In this document: positions 8,687-16,646 of the stretch, piece after piece | How the letters are laid out: the number at the start of each line of letters is the position of its first letter | How positions within the stretch are numbered: position 1 is the stretch's first letter | Assembly (NCBI RefSeq): GCF_900277125.1 | Contig: NZ_OPYN01000060.1 | Span: 1 to 64,000, forward strand | Direction: 5' to 3' | DNA length: 64,000 nt | DNA from: Pseudomonas inefficax | GTDB lineage: Bacteria > Pseudomonadota > Gammaproteobacteria > Pseudomonadales > Pseudomonadaceae | Notes under the pieces: model-generated | The model's database searches: none | What the model was told of the DNA's origin: nothing | Seen by the model: only the letters and a program-made list of their open reading frames with translations | Made by a program: the position numbers and the translations under genes

Positions 8687-8885
8687 ATGGGGTACCTCGA
8701 AACGCGGGGGATGCAGGATCGGACGTCGAGGGATGGGCATGGTTCGGTGTGGTTCGTCAGGGGTTGTTACTAGACATGTTCACAGAAAGCCCGAGCGTGC
8801 GGCGCTCACCCAGTAGCGACGTCTGGCAGTGACGCTTGCAGGTCACTGCCGCCGTGATCTTACGGAGATTGACGCCTAGCAGAAG

Positions 8886-9788
8886 CTACTGCACCGGATC
8901 ACTCACCGGCTTGGCAAAGATGGCCTTGAGTTCGCTGGTCATCGGGAACTCCAGGTTCAGGCCTTTAGGCGGAATCGGCTGTTCGAACCAGCGCTGGTAG
9001 ATCCCGTTGATTTCCCCTGAGCTATACAGCTCGCCCAGCGACGCGTTCACCAGGGCGAGGAACTGCGGGTCATCCTTGCGCACCATGCAGCTGTAGATTT
9101 CCCGCGATTGCTCCTCCCCGACCACCACCCAGTTGTGCGGATCACGGGCCTTGGCGCGTTCTCCGTAGAGCAGCGCATCGTCCATGTAGAACGCCGCCGC
9201 TCGGCCGGATTGCAACATCTGGAAGGCTTCACCGTGGTCCTTGGCGCTGATCACGTACATGTCCATCTTGTTATCGACGTTGTAGCTTTTCAGATAGCGT
9301 TCGTTGGTGGTGCCAGCGGTGGTTACCACGTTCTTGCCGCGCAGGTCGGTGAAACTCTTGATCCCGCTGTCTTTGGCCGTCAGCAATTGGCCTTTGACAT
9401 AGATGAACCCGTAGGAAAACGCCACCTGCTTCTGTCGCTCTGCGGTAACGCCGGTCGAGCCGCACTCCAGGTCAACGGTACCGTTCTGTACCAGCGGAAT
9501 GCGGGTTTGCGATGTCACCAGGTTGTACTTCACCTTGAGCTGCGGCAACGCCAGCTTCTGCCGCACGCGCTCGACGATCCTGCTCGCCAGGTCTACCGAG
9601 TAACCCATGGGTTGGCCGGAGTGGTCGCCCACGTAGGAGAACGGCACCGAAGCATCGCGATAGCCCAGGGTGATGCTGTTGGCTTTGGCGATCTTGCTTA
9701 ATGTTGGGCCCAGCGCTGCTTCATCGGCATGGGCCTGAGTAGCCAGTAAAAGGGCAAGGGTGCAGCCGATCAACGTGATTTTTTGCAT
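8886..9788 (-). CDS. Amino-acid ABC transporter substrate-binding protein (GltI/AatJ-like)
   Basis: A 300-residue periplasmic binding protein of family 3 (polar amino acids). A signal peptide ends near ATQAHADEA. The domain shows ITLGYRDASVPFSYVGDHSGQPMGYSVDL, PLVQNGTVDLECGSTGVTAERQKQVAFS and YSSGEINGIYQRWFEQPIPPKGLNLEFP, the pattern of glutamate/aspartate binding proteins such as GltI. Its permease and ATPase are not adjacent, so this is an orphan or works with components elsewhere. It lies 70 bases downstream of, and in the same direction as, a DadA-like dehydrogenase gene, which suggests capture and oxidation of a shared amino-acid substrate (inference). Confidence 0.87.
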   Translation of the reverse strand: MQKITLIGCTLALLLATQAHADEAALGPTLSKIAKANSITLGYRDASVPFSYVGDHSGQPMGYSVDLASRIVERVRQKLALPQLKVKYNLVTSQTRIPLVQNGTVDLECGSTGVTAERQKQVAFSYGFIYVKGQLLTAKDSGIKSFTDLRGKNVVTTAGTTNERYLKSYNVDNKMDMYVISAKDHGEAFQMLQSGRAAAFYMDDALLYGERAKARDPHNWVVVGEEQSREIYSCMVRKDDPQFLALVNASLGELYSSGEINGIYQRWFEQPIPPKGLNLEFPMTSELKAIFAKPVSDPVQ

Positions 9789-9858
9789 TGTTGTTCTCCG
9801 TTGTGGGTAAGGGGTGCAGCGACATGTCGGTAATCAAGGATATTTCCAGGCTGAGGGG

Positions 9859-11100
9859 TCAGGCCGCGCGGGGCGTGAAACCCTGCAGGTCGATGGAGGG
9901 GCGGCGCTGGCTGATCAGTTCACTGAGCAAGCGTGCGCTGGCGCAGGCCAGGGTGAAGCCAAGCGCACCATGGCCGAGGTTGAGCCACAGGTTGCGATAG
10001 GCCGTTGCGCCCAGCAGCGGCACGCCGCTCGGGGTGGCCGGACGCATGCCGGCCCATTCGATGGCATGGTCGTAGTCACCGGCATTGGCGAAGGTTTCGC
10101 GTGCCTGGCGTTTGAGCAGCGCCAGGCGCTTGGGGGCCAGCGACGCATCGAAGCCAACGATGTCGACCATCGCTGCCACGCGCAACTGCTCACCGATACG
10201 GGCATAGACGATCTTGCGGTCGTAATCGGTGATGCTCAGGTCCGGCGCCCGGTGTTGCGTGCCGATCGGTACTGTCAGGCTGTAACCCTTGAGCGGATAC
10301 AGCGGCAGGTCGATGCCCGGCAGTGCCAGCATCGTACTGCGATGGCCGGCGGCAACCACCAGTTGCTCCACCGGCAGCACTTCGTCGCCCAGTTCGATTG
10401 CATTCACCACGCCATGCGCGTGGCGAATACCGGTCACGGCCTGGCCCAGGCGGAATTCGCAACGCCCCGACGCCCGCAAGCGCGCGGCCAGTTGCTGGCA
10501 AAAAGCGTGGCAATCACCCACTTCTTCATCCGGGGTATGGATGGCGCCGACAAAGGGCGCCTGCGCCAGGGCCGGGTCGAGGCGGGCGCAGTCTGCGTGC
10601 GACAGCACCTGTTGTTGCTGGGGGGCAGCAAGGTTCTTGCGCGCATGGTCGAAGCTGCTGGCCTGACGGAAGGTGACCAGCTTGCCATTGCGCCGCCAGT
10701 GGAAACCCTCCAGGCCATCTTCTTCACGCCAAGCCTGCAAGGTGGCCTGGCTCAACAGCGCCAAGCGCAACAGGTGGCCCGCATTGGCGCGGTTGACCGA
10801 GGAGCGGCAAGCAGCGATGAAAGCAGCCATCCAGCGCCACTGCGCAGGGTCGAAGCGCGGGCGCAATTTCAGTGGCGAGTCACCGCGCAGCATCCAGCCT
10901 ATGGCTTGCAGCGGCACACCGGCGTCGGCCAACGGCGCCACGTAGCGATAGGACAACTGGCCACCGTTGGCGAAGCTGGTTTCATTGCCCAGCGCGTCGC
11001 GAGCCTCGATCAGGGTCACATCGAAGCCGTCGCGCACCAACGCATAAGCCGTTGCCAGGCCAATGACGCCGCCACCGATGATGCTTGCATGCTGAGCCAT
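9859..11100 (-). CDS. FAD-dependent D-amino acid dehydrogenase-like protein (DadA family)
   Basis: A 413-residue FAD-dependent oxidoreductase of the DAO/DadA family. The N-terminal dinucleotide-binding motif is IIGGGVIGLATAYAL, followed by VTLIEARDALGNETSFANGGQLSYRY, the pattern of D-amino acid dehydrogenases; the C-terminal part has EWAGMRPATPSGVPLLG and NLWLNLGHGALGFTLACASARLL for FAD binding. It may oxidise a D-amino acid to the 2-oxo acid at the membrane. This is probably a paralogue and not the alanine-specific dadA, because no alanine racemase gene is next to it. It diverges from a LysR regulator that may control it. Confidence 0.87.
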   Translation of the reverse strand: MAQHASIIGGGVIGLATAYALVRDGFDVTLIEARDALGNETSFANGGQLSYRYVAPLADAGVPLQAIGWMLRGDSPLKLRPRFDPAQWRWMAAFIAACRSSVNRANAGHLLRLALLSQATLQAWREEDGLEGFHWRRNGKLVTFRQASSFDHARKNLAAPQQQQVLSHADCARLDPALAQAPFVGAIHTPDEEVGDCHAFCQQLAARLRASGRCEFRLGQAVTGIRHAHGVVNAIELGDEVLPVEQLVVAAGHRSTMLALPGIDLPLYPLKGYSLTVPIGTQHRAPDLSITDYDRKIVYARIGEQLRVAAMVDIVGFDASLAPKRLALLKRQARETFANAGDYDHAIEWAGMRPATPSGVPLLGATAYRNLWLNLGHGALGFTLACASARLLSELISQRRPSIDLQGFTPRAA

Positions 11101-11208
11101 GTCAGTCCTTGAATCGTTGTTGGAACGAGCCTGAGGTTAGGGCCAGGTGACAGGTGGCGAAAAATGAATAAAGATCGCTGAGCCATAAACAAAGGTTATG
11201 GACTTGCC

Positions 11209-12117
11209 ATGCGTCTTCGCCATATCGAGATTTTCCAGGCTATCCGCCAGACCGGCTCGGTCAGCGGTGCCGCGCAGTTGCTGCACGTTTCCCAGCCTGC
11301 GGTGACCAAGGTGCTGCAACACGCCGAGCAGCAACTGGGTTTCCCATTGTTTCTGCGAGTGCGCGGCAAGTTGCAGCCCACGCCCGAAGCGCTGGAGCTG
11401 GAGCGTGAGGTGGACAAGGTCACCGAGAGCCTGCAAGGGGTGCGACGCCTGGCGCAAAGCCTGCGCCGCAAGCCGGGCCACAGCCTGCGCATCGGTGCGA
11501 CCCCGGCACTGGCCCTGTCGCTGCTGCCGCCGGCGATTCACGAGTGGGTCCAGCGTTATCCGGACATCGCCTGCGAGCTGTCCAGTGCTCACAGCCGCGA
11601 ACTGGTGCAGAACCTGCTGATGCGCGAGATTGATGTTGCCCTGACCCTGCAACAACCCGATCACCCCGCGCTCAGCGCCCAGGCGCTGGCCAGCGGGGTG
11701 TTGGTGGCGTTGGCACCGGCAGGCTACTGGCCGTTGGAAGATGAAGGCAAGCCGCTGTCGTTGACGGCCTTGGCCGATGCGCCCTTGATCGGGCTGTCCA
11801 GCGCCGACCCGCTGTCGGTCCGCCTCGACAGCTACCTCAAGGCGGTCGAGCCGCCGCCACGGGTCAGCATTGCGGTGCAGACCTATTCACTGGCTCGGGC
11901 GATGGTCGAATCCGGTGCAGGGCTGGCGGTCATCGACCCGTTCACCGCGCTTGGCGCATCGCCCGCGGCCACCACCATTCGGCCCCTGGCCCCGGCGCTG
12001 CCGATCACCTTGTATGCGGTGACCCGCACTGCCGAACCGCCACCGCATACCCTGCGTGAGCTGCTTAGCCTGTTCAGCAGCCGTGCGCAGGGGCAGCTGG
12101 ATCGTTGGTGCTACTGA
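11209..12117 (+). CDS. LysR-family transcriptional regulator
   Basis: A 302-residue LysR regulator. The N-terminal winged HTH covers about residues 1-60 (MRLRHIEIFQAIRQTGSVSG, AAQLLHVSQPAVTKVLQHAEQ); the rest is the two-lobed substrate-binding domain. It is divergent from the DadA-like gene with 108 bases between the starts, the usual arrangement for a LysR protein controlling its neighbour, probably in response to an amino acid or derived keto acid. A T-N11-A style site may lie in the gap but I could not fix one. It is followed by REP elements and then the left end of the integrated element. Confidence 0.9.
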   Translation: MRLRHIEIFQAIRQTGSVSGAAQLLHVSQPAVTKVLQHAEQQLGFPLFLRVRGKLQPTPEALELEREVDKVTESLQGVRRLAQSLRRKPGHSLRIGATPALALSLLPPAIHEWVQRYPDIACELSSAHSRELVQNLLMREIDVALTLQQPDHPALSAQALASGVLVALAPAGYWPLEDEGKPLSLTALADAPLIGLSSADPLSVRLDSYLKAVEPPPRVSIAVQTYSLARAMVESGAGLAVIDPFTALGASPAATTIRPLAPALPITLYAVTRTAEPPPHTLRELLSLFSSRAQGQLDRWCY

Positions 12118-12148
12118 TGGACATGACAGAAAAGTTGACGCGATCCCT

Positions 12149-12264
12149 GTAGGAGCGGCCTTGTGTCGCGAAAGGGCCGCAACGCGGCCCCAGGATTGAT
12201 GCGCAAAAATTGGAATTGCTGGGGCTGCTTTGCAGCCCTTTCGCGACACAAGGCCGCTCCTACA
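12149..12264. repeat. Inverted pair of REP elements
   Basis: CTGTAGGAGCGGCCTTGTGT at 12149-12168 and its near reverse complement ending at 12264, each with an adjacent GC palindrome (GGGCCGC/GCGGCCC and GGGCTGC/GCAGCCC). Same REP type as at 7664-7784. It lies just outside the left end of the integrated element. Confidence 0.85.
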
Positions 12265-12291
12265 TGGCTGGGCGCGGCCAGATCGTAGGCG

Positions 12292-12321
12292 AAAAAAAAC
12301 CGACCATAAGGTCGGTTTTTT
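12292..12321 (-). terminator. Hairpin terminator, probably the original terminator of tRNA-Leu
   Basis: ACCGACC (12299-12305) and GGTCGGT (12310-12316) form a stem with loop ATAA, flanked by A and T runs, so it can end transcription from either strand. It lies directly beyond the tRNA 3'-end fragment at 12335-12348. Read on the minus strand it would have followed tRNA-Leu before the element inserted (inference). Confidence 0.75.
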
Positions 12322-12334
12322 CCGGATCTTGGTG

Positions 12335-12348
12335 CCCGAGGGAGACTC
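12335..12348. other. Attachment site, left (attL core)
   Basis: CCCGAGGGAGACTC is identical to 26097-26110 within tRNA-Leu. The similarity extends weakly on both sides (GGTGCC before; CTCAAATTC against CTCGAACTC after), so this is a fragment of the tRNA 3' end with no selection on it. Confidence 0.8.
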
Positions 12349-12404
12349 AAATTCTGTGCTCTAGGCTATGAAAAATGCGGTATTGGTTAGGGTTCTTCGT
12401 ATGT

Positions 12405-12425
12405 CTACTCACAGTTCTACTCACA
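12405..12425 (+). repeat. Paired CTACTCACA repeats, probable integrase arm sites (left)
   Basis: CTACTCACA occurs at 12405-12413 and 12417-12425. The same pair, with the same 12-base period, is found near the right end at 25958-25966 and 25970-25978. This fits arm-type binding sites of the tyrosine integrase encoded at 24675-25883. Confidence 0.65.
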
Positions 12426-12440
12426 ATTTGCTGAGTGACC

Positions 12441-12471
12441 GGTCTCCTCACATTTGAGGAGACCCTATAAT
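12441..12471 (+). promoter_or_regulatory. Palindrome plus -10 box upstream of the PIN/SIR2 module
   Basis: A 10-bp perfect inverted repeat (GGTCTCCTCA at 12441-12450, TGAGGAGACC at 12455-12464, loop CATT) is followed one base later by TATAAT at 12466-12471, 39 bases before the first gene. The palindrome covers the -35/spacer region, so it looks like an operator; no good -35 box is present, which suits a promoter that is repressed or needs an activator. A hairpin in the RNA is less likely as it lies upstream of the -10. Confidence 0.55.
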
Positions 12472-12509
12472 CCTGGTGAAACTCATGGAATTCATCACGG
12501 ACGGAAATC

Positions 12510-13229
12510 ATGGCTGAGCAGGAAAGCTGGATAAGCGCGGTACTGGGTTTTGGGGGAATGCTTGCCACCTTCGTGACGGCCGTTGCCACCATATTCTTGT
12601 GGCGGGTGACCAAACTACTTGCCAAAGAAACCACCCGGATGGCAGAAGCGTCTGATCAGCCCCATGTGGTCGCGACCCTCAGCCCAAATCGCTGGTCTCT
12701 GCGGCACTTCGACTTGGTTGTGGATAACACTGGAAATGCTACGGCCTACGACATCAAAATTCAGTTTGATCCCCCGCTTCAAAATGGAGAGGCCCGCAGG
12801 GAGGATACGAAAATTCCTTTTGAGCGCGTTAGCGTTTTGAAGCCAGGTCAGGGCTTGCGAAGCTACCTTGCCGACATCAGCGTCTTAGAGGGCAAAGCTT
12901 TCAATGTCTCGATTTCGTGGCGCCGAGGCGATAAGGAGAAGCCGAGGGAGTCCAATGTGTACACATTGACCATGGCGGATTACATGGGGACAAGCGAACT
13001 TGGACGAGACCCTCTGATCGACATGGCACGTAGCCTTCAAAAGGTGGAAAAAAGTCTAGGATCCATGGTGCGTTCAAAGCACCTGAAGGTCGATGTCTAT
13101 ACGTCCGCTGATCGTATGCAGGAGCGGCAAGATACGCTTGATACCCTTGAACGGATGGACGCAAGGCGATCCTCTGAAAAGCCCAGGCCGACGTTGAATG
13201 ATAAATCTATACCACGAGCTGATTTGTAG
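12510..13229 (+). CDS. Membrane-anchored protein of unknown function, first gene of the PIN/SIR2 module
   Basis: A 239-residue protein that I cannot assign to a named family. One N-terminal membrane segment (about residues 9-33, AVLGFGGMLATFVTAVATIF) is followed by a short helix (KLLAKETTRMAEASDQPHVV), then a beta-rich region (about 50-150: FDLVVDNTGNATAYDIKIQF) resembling an Ig-like fold, and a charged C-terminus with helical DMARSLQKVEKSLGSMVRS. It is probably anchored in the inner membrane with the bulk in the cytoplasm. It lies just inside attL, in A+T-richer DNA, 56 bases before the PIN gene and on the same strand. A sensor or anchoring role for the downstream effectors is a guess from context. 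Confidence 0.7.
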   Translation: MAEQESWISAVLGFGGMLATFVTAVATIFLWRVTKLLAKETTRMAEASDQPHVVATLSPNRWSLRHFDLVVDNTGNATAYDIKIQFDPPLQNGEARREDTKIPFERVSVLKPGQGLRSYLADISVLEGKAFNVSISWRRGDKEKPRESNVYTLTMADYMGTSELGRDPLIDMARSLQKVEKSLGSMVRSKHLKVDVYTSADRMQERQDTLDTLERMDARRSSEKPRPTLNDKSIPRADL

Positions 13230-13285
13230 AGCGTGACCGCACCTAGTCACGCTGTTTAGGTGTCCTATATGGAATTCTGGGATAT

Positions 13286-14101
13286 ATGCGAAGAATAGTG
13301 GTCGACACAAATTTTTTGGAGAGGCCGGAGCTTCGAAGCTACCTTAAAAGGAACCCGCAAAACTATGCGGTGATTGCGGATTATACAGCGATAGAGATGT
13401 ATAAGTGCGGAGAGCTGACGGCACTTAGTAAGCGGGTTTCGATTATTCGTGACTATGATTCGCAAATAGGAATAATTAAAAGCACTTATCATGCCTGTGC
13501 AGTGCGTGGCCGCAGAGCTGGTTTGCAGAATCGTTTAATAGATGGCTTTCAAACATCCATTTTTCCTGAATTCATCAGGTTGCTTGACTCCGCTATAGCA
13601 GGGGATGTTCAGACCCTGGATGCGTTTGGCGAGCATGTGAAAGCTGCCAAAACCCAGATGCAGAGTCTGCTTGCGGGATCTGAAATCGTAATAAATGGTA
13701 TGGTTGAGATGTACAGCAATTTCTCAACGGCAGACCTGCAAAAAATTAGGGCCGGTCGGGGAATTGATGTGGCCCTATCTGCTCGGGGTACTAGCGATAT
13801 ACTTGCGATGGCTTACAGTTTCTTTAGCGGTCATCCCAATGTTCGCGTCATTCCAAACGCTACTGAGCTGCCATACACCTATTTGTTTAGAGTGGCAGTT
13901 TCCGCGTACTTTTATACATTAGACAGAGCAAAAGATGGCATAGCATCAAACCTGTCACCTGCGAAGGTTCGTAATGACATGATAGACATTTACACCCTGG
14001 CCTACGGAACGCTTTTTGATGGTTTATTCTCGGGGGATGAACGAGCAAGCAGAGTGTTTCGATTAGTCAAAAAATATCTTGAAATCCGTAAAGTCGTTTG
14101 A
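13286..14101 (+). CDS. PIN-like domain protein (putative RNase)
   Basis: The 271-residue protein starts with a PIN-type strand and first acidic residue (RIVVDTNFL, D7), has a second acidic residue in ADYTAIEMYK (E37) and a late block NDMIDIYTLAYGTLFDGLFSGDE with D231, D234 and D251, as expected for the metal-binding acids of PIN nucleases. Unlike VapC toxins (about 130 residues), it has a long helical insertion (about 50-220) and no small antitoxin gene next to it. The likely activity is cleavage of RNA in the cytoplasm, but this rests on the motif pattern alone. DNA is A+T-rich with codon use unlike the flanking core genes. It lies between the membrane-protein gene and the SIR2 gene. Confidence 0.7.
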   Translation: MRRIVVDTNFLERPELRSYLKRNPQNYAVIADYTAIEMYKCGELTALSKRVSIIRDYDSQIGIIKSTYHACAVRGRRAGLQNRLIDGFQTSIFPEFIRLLDSAIAGDVQTLDAFGEHVKAAKTQMQSLLAGSEIVINGMVEMYSNFSTADLQKIRAGRGIDVALSARGTSDILAMAYSFFSGHPNVRVIPNATELPYTYLFRVAVSAYFYTLDRAKDGIASNLSPAKVRNDMIDIYTLAYGTLFDGLFSGDERASRVFRLVKKYLEIRKVV

Positions 14102-14169
14102 TGACTTGGTGTCCTTAGATCTAGCCTTCCTTATTAGCTTGCGCACGGCGCTATTTAGATGGAATTTTT

Positions 14170-15588
14170 ATGAGTCAGAACTTAACTGGACTGTTCTTGG
14201 GCGCGGGCGCTTCGTTCGATGTTGGAATGCCTCTTGTTTGGGATCTGACTAAAAAAACAAAAAACTGGCTGACGCCAGAAAAATTGCGCAGATTCAATGA
14301 AGGCTGGAAAAGGCAAGGTGGTGGGGTTTCAAATTCGATTATTGAGGAATTGATAGGTGTTATGTCGAGGGAAGACTTGCATTATGAGAGTGTTCTCGGA
14401 TATCTAGAGGTTCAATCTAAACGACACGGTGGTGACTCTGCAGGGTACCACACGATGTATTCGTGGATGGTGGAGATGGTTTATATGCAGCTGTATTTAC
14501 AGCATGTAAATGGATCTCAATTTATTATAGATCATCTTGATCTCTATAGAGGGATAAATGCCCTTTATGAAAATAACACACCGTTATGGGTGTTTTCACT
14601 AAATCACGACTCCATTGTGGAGATGATTGCCAAAAATCTCTCTATTCCGTTGTATTCAGGTTTTACAGACGCATTGGTTGAGCTACCTCGACGGAACGCC
14701 GCAGGGGAAATAATTGGTACTCTTTTGGCTGAATCAATCTCTAAAAATGAGTTGGATAACGGATGTATGCGGTTCCCCAATCCGCCGGAGCCTGGGATAT
14801 ACTTGCTCAAGCTTCACGGATCTCTTGATATATTTGTCCATAATGACAATTCTGATTTGGTAAAAATTCTTCCCCAAGGTGATACACCTGAGGCTGTCAT
14901 TGACTCTCTGCGGGCCGCTAACGAAGAGTTGGTTTATGTAGATCAGCGTGCGCCTGGCGGTAAAGCCAAAGTGCTAAACGAGATAGCCTACGCTGACTTT
15001 GATGGAGAAATGCAATTTCTCCGCAGAACCCTACTTTCTGGAGCTCAGAAATTTAATGAGCGGTCTTCTCAGGTTCTTCCTAAGTCGATGCTAAAGCACT
15101 TCAGAAGTAATATAAATTTCGTCCGCGAGTTGATTTGTGTTGGTTACGGATTTGGTGATCTGCACATTAATGAGATTATGAAATCTTGGTTGGAGTTTTC
15201 TGCGGATAGGACTATCAAAATCGTAAGTCCAGGCGCGAGGTCGATTCCGTCCTTTCTCTTGCATCTTGCTCCGCAGGTTGAGTTAGTTTCGAGCGGGGCT
15301 ACGGAATTTTTTGATGAAATAGCGGGAATAAAGAGGTCTGAAAAAGAGTTGCTAGCGAAAAGAATTTTCCTGGCGACTCGTAGACTTGGACCTCTCAAAA
15401 GTGCGGAAGCGCTTAAGTTTTTTGAGGCGAGTGAGCGCGATAGGCATCTCGCTGCCGTCGCGGAAATGGTGTTATCGATTAAAGACGGAGAAGATCCGGA
15501 AAGCATTTTAAAGAGAACTGAAGACGTCGTAGTTTCGGAAATCGAATCGAGTCGACGTTTTTTAGAACATCTTGAATCTCTGTCCTGA
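14170..15588 (+). CDS. SIR2-like domain protein (putative NADase effector)
   Basis: A 472-residue protein with a SIR2-type Rossmann fold: GAGAS at 11-15 for nucleotide binding, FSLNHD with N145/D147, KLHGSLD with the catalytic-type histidine H216, and CVGYGFGDLHINE at about 323-335. The C-terminal 130 residues are mainly helical and may be a regulatory or partner-binding domain. SIR2 domains in bacterial defence systems (Thoeris ThsA, DSR1/2, SIR2-Argonaute) deplete NAD when phage is sensed; that is known for the family and inferred here. It is the last gene of the three-gene plus-strand module. The DNA is clearly A+T-richer than its surroundings, indicating horizontal origin. Confidence 0.8.
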   Translation: MSQNLTGLFLGAGASFDVGMPLVWDLTKKTKNWLTPEKLRRFNEGWKRQGGGVSNSIIEELIGVMSREDLHYESVLGYLEVQSKRHGGDSAGYHTMYSWMVEMVYMQLYLQHVNGSQFIIDHLDLYRGINALYENNTPLWVFSLNHDSIVEMIAKNLSIPLYSGFTDALVELPRRNAAGEIIGTLLAESISKNELDNGCMRFPNPPEPGIYLLKLHGSLDIFVHNDNSDLVKILPQGDTPEAVIDSLRAANEELVYVDQRAPGGKAKVLNEIAYADFDGEMQFLRRTLLSGAQKFNERSSQVLPKSMLKHFRSNINFVRELICVGYGFGDLHINEIMKSWLEFSADRTIKIVSPGARSIPSFLLHLAPQVELVSSGATEFFDEIAGIKRSEKELLAKRIFLATRRLGPLKSAEALKFFEASERDRHLAAVAEMVLSIKDGEDPESILKRTEDVVVSEIESSRRFLEHLESLS

Positions 15589-15662
15589 GTCACACGGGGG
15601 TGTACTCAAAAGTGAGGCCACCCTACTTACCCGGGATTTGGGGTGTTTACAGGTGACTCAGG
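15584..15662. repeat. 10-bp inverted repeat at the module/prophage boundary
   Basis: CCTGAGTCAC at 15584-15593 (overlapping the SIR2 stop codon) and GTGACTCAGG at 15653-15662 are perfect inverted copies 59 bases apart. They bracket the junction between the plus-strand defence-like module and the minus-strand phage genes. The loop is too long for an ordinary terminator; a recombination scar or protein-binding site is possible. Confidence 0.45.
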
Positions 15663-15668
15663 CTCACA

Positions 15669-16268
15669 TCAAGCCTTGTCCTGCGCCACGATTGAAGCCG
15701 AGATGATAGCCCCGCCCCAGCGGCGATGGCCGATGCAGATCGGTACCGGTAGACCGCTAGCTGTAGTGTTTTTGGCACTGCCAAAGGCGTAGCTCGCCAG
15801 GTTCTCGGGCGAGCCGCTATGGCTTAGCCCGCTGGCTTGTGGGCTGAGCATCTGCAGCACTCCACCGGCCACGTTAGCAATACCAGCGCCCATCAAACCG
15901 GCAGCGAGGCCGCCCGAGGCGAACGAAGCGGCGACGATCAGAGCCGCGCCGAGAACGGTTTGCAGCAGTCCGCTACGCTTGCTGCCGTGAATGACTGGGA
16001 CAAACCAGAGCTCACGTGCCCCGCCTCGATCCAGATCACCCTCACCAATATTTTTGCCATTCTTGAAGACGGCGAAGCGCAGGCCCCGGCCTTCTGCATC
16101 GGTCAGGTCCCGGGCGAAGCCTGGATAGTTTGCATCCAGCGCTTTGGCGGCCTCTTTCGCATCACCGCGCTCCAGCAAGAAGTGGTGATGCTTGCCGTAC
16201 TTCTTACCCAAGAAGCCGCCCAGGCGGATCTTGGTCTTTGGTGCGTAATCAATCGCGGTTGCAGCCAT
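15669..16268 (-). CDS. Phage tail assembly protein (lambda gpI-like)
   Basis: The 199-residue product matches the lambda tail-assembly I family: an N-terminal LGGFLGKKYGKHHHFLLERG ubiquitin-like region, FAVFKNGKNIGEGDL, a hydrophobic Ala/Gly stretch (VLGAALIVAASFASGGLAAG) and the C-terminal PVPICIGHRRWGGAIISASI block. I chose ATG 16268, with AGGAGG 8 bases upstream, overlapping the TAA of the preceding gene (TAATG). In complete tailed phages the central tail-fibre gene (J) follows; here the island switches to other DNA right after the stop, so this is a remnant of a tail operon, although the gene itself looks intact. Confidence 0.8.
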   Translation of the reverse strand: MAATAIDYAPKTKIRLGGFLGKKYGKHHHFLLERGDAKEAAKALDANYPGFARDLTDAEGRGLRFAVFKNGKNIGEGDLDRGGARELWFVPVIHGSKRSGLLQTVLGAALIVAASFASGGLAAGLMGAGIANVAGGVLQMLSPQASGLSHSGSPENLASYAFGSAKNTTASGLPVPICIGHRRWGGAIISASIVAQDKA

Positions 16269-16627
16269 TACACGGCCTCCTGTGGGATAGCCAGGTGGAC
16301 GCCCAGGCGCCGGGCAAGCATCTCGCGACACTGCAACGCCTCCAGGCGGATGGCGGCTTCACGGCCAGGATCAGGGTTCCAGTTGGGCGCATAGCTGCAC
16401 ATGGAAGCGCGAGCGCCGCGCAGGGTGCCACGCAGCAAGTCGGCGGATATCCGCGCCTCCTCCTCGGTGAAGAACACGCCATCGAGCTTCACCCTTTGGC
16501 CGGCCTGGACATGATCGACTTCCCAAAGCAAATAGCAGGGGCCGCCTTTGTCCAGGGTGAACGTGGCCACATCACAGGCTCGTGCGAAACGCTCTTGAAA
16601 GGTGAGTGGAGCTGGTTGAATGGTCAT
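16268..16627 (-). CDS. Hypothetical phage protein
   Basis: A 119-residue soluble protein that I do not recognise. It contains FQERFARACDVATFTLDKGG at the start, a charged middle (VFFTEEEARISADLLRGTLRG) and SYAPNWNPDP followed by a helical C-terminus. It is coupled to the tail assembly gene by a TAATG overlap. It lies downstream of a cluster of GTTAAC palindromes that may control it. Confidence 0.6.
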   Translation of the reverse strand: MTIQPAPLTFQERFARACDVATFTLDKGGPCYLLWEVDHVQAGQRVKLDGVFFTEEEARISADLLRGTLRGARASMCSYAPNWNPDPGREAAIRLEALQCREMLARRLGVHLAIPQEAV

Positions 16628-16646
16628 CAGCGGTAAGCCTCCAGGT

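Noticed and set aside
9859..11100. The catabolic alanine dadA of a dadRAX operon
   Set aside because: No dadX racemase or Lrp-type dadR is adjacent; the neighbours are an amino-acid binding protein and a LysR regulator, so I call it only DadA-like.
12335..12348. A second tRNA-Leu gene
   Set aside because: Only the 3' part is similar; the acceptor 5' arm and the anticodon region are missing, so it is an attachment-site remnant.
13286..14101. VapBC-type toxin-antitoxin pair
   Set aside because: The PIN-like protein is twice the length of VapC, and no small antitoxin gene lies next to it; the neighbours are a 239-residue membrane protein and a 472-residue SIR2 protein.
14170..15588. Sirtuin protein deacetylase (CobB)
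   Set aside because: The protein lacks the zinc-ribbon cysteines of CobB and has the GFGDLH block of the SIR2-like defence group, in an island context.
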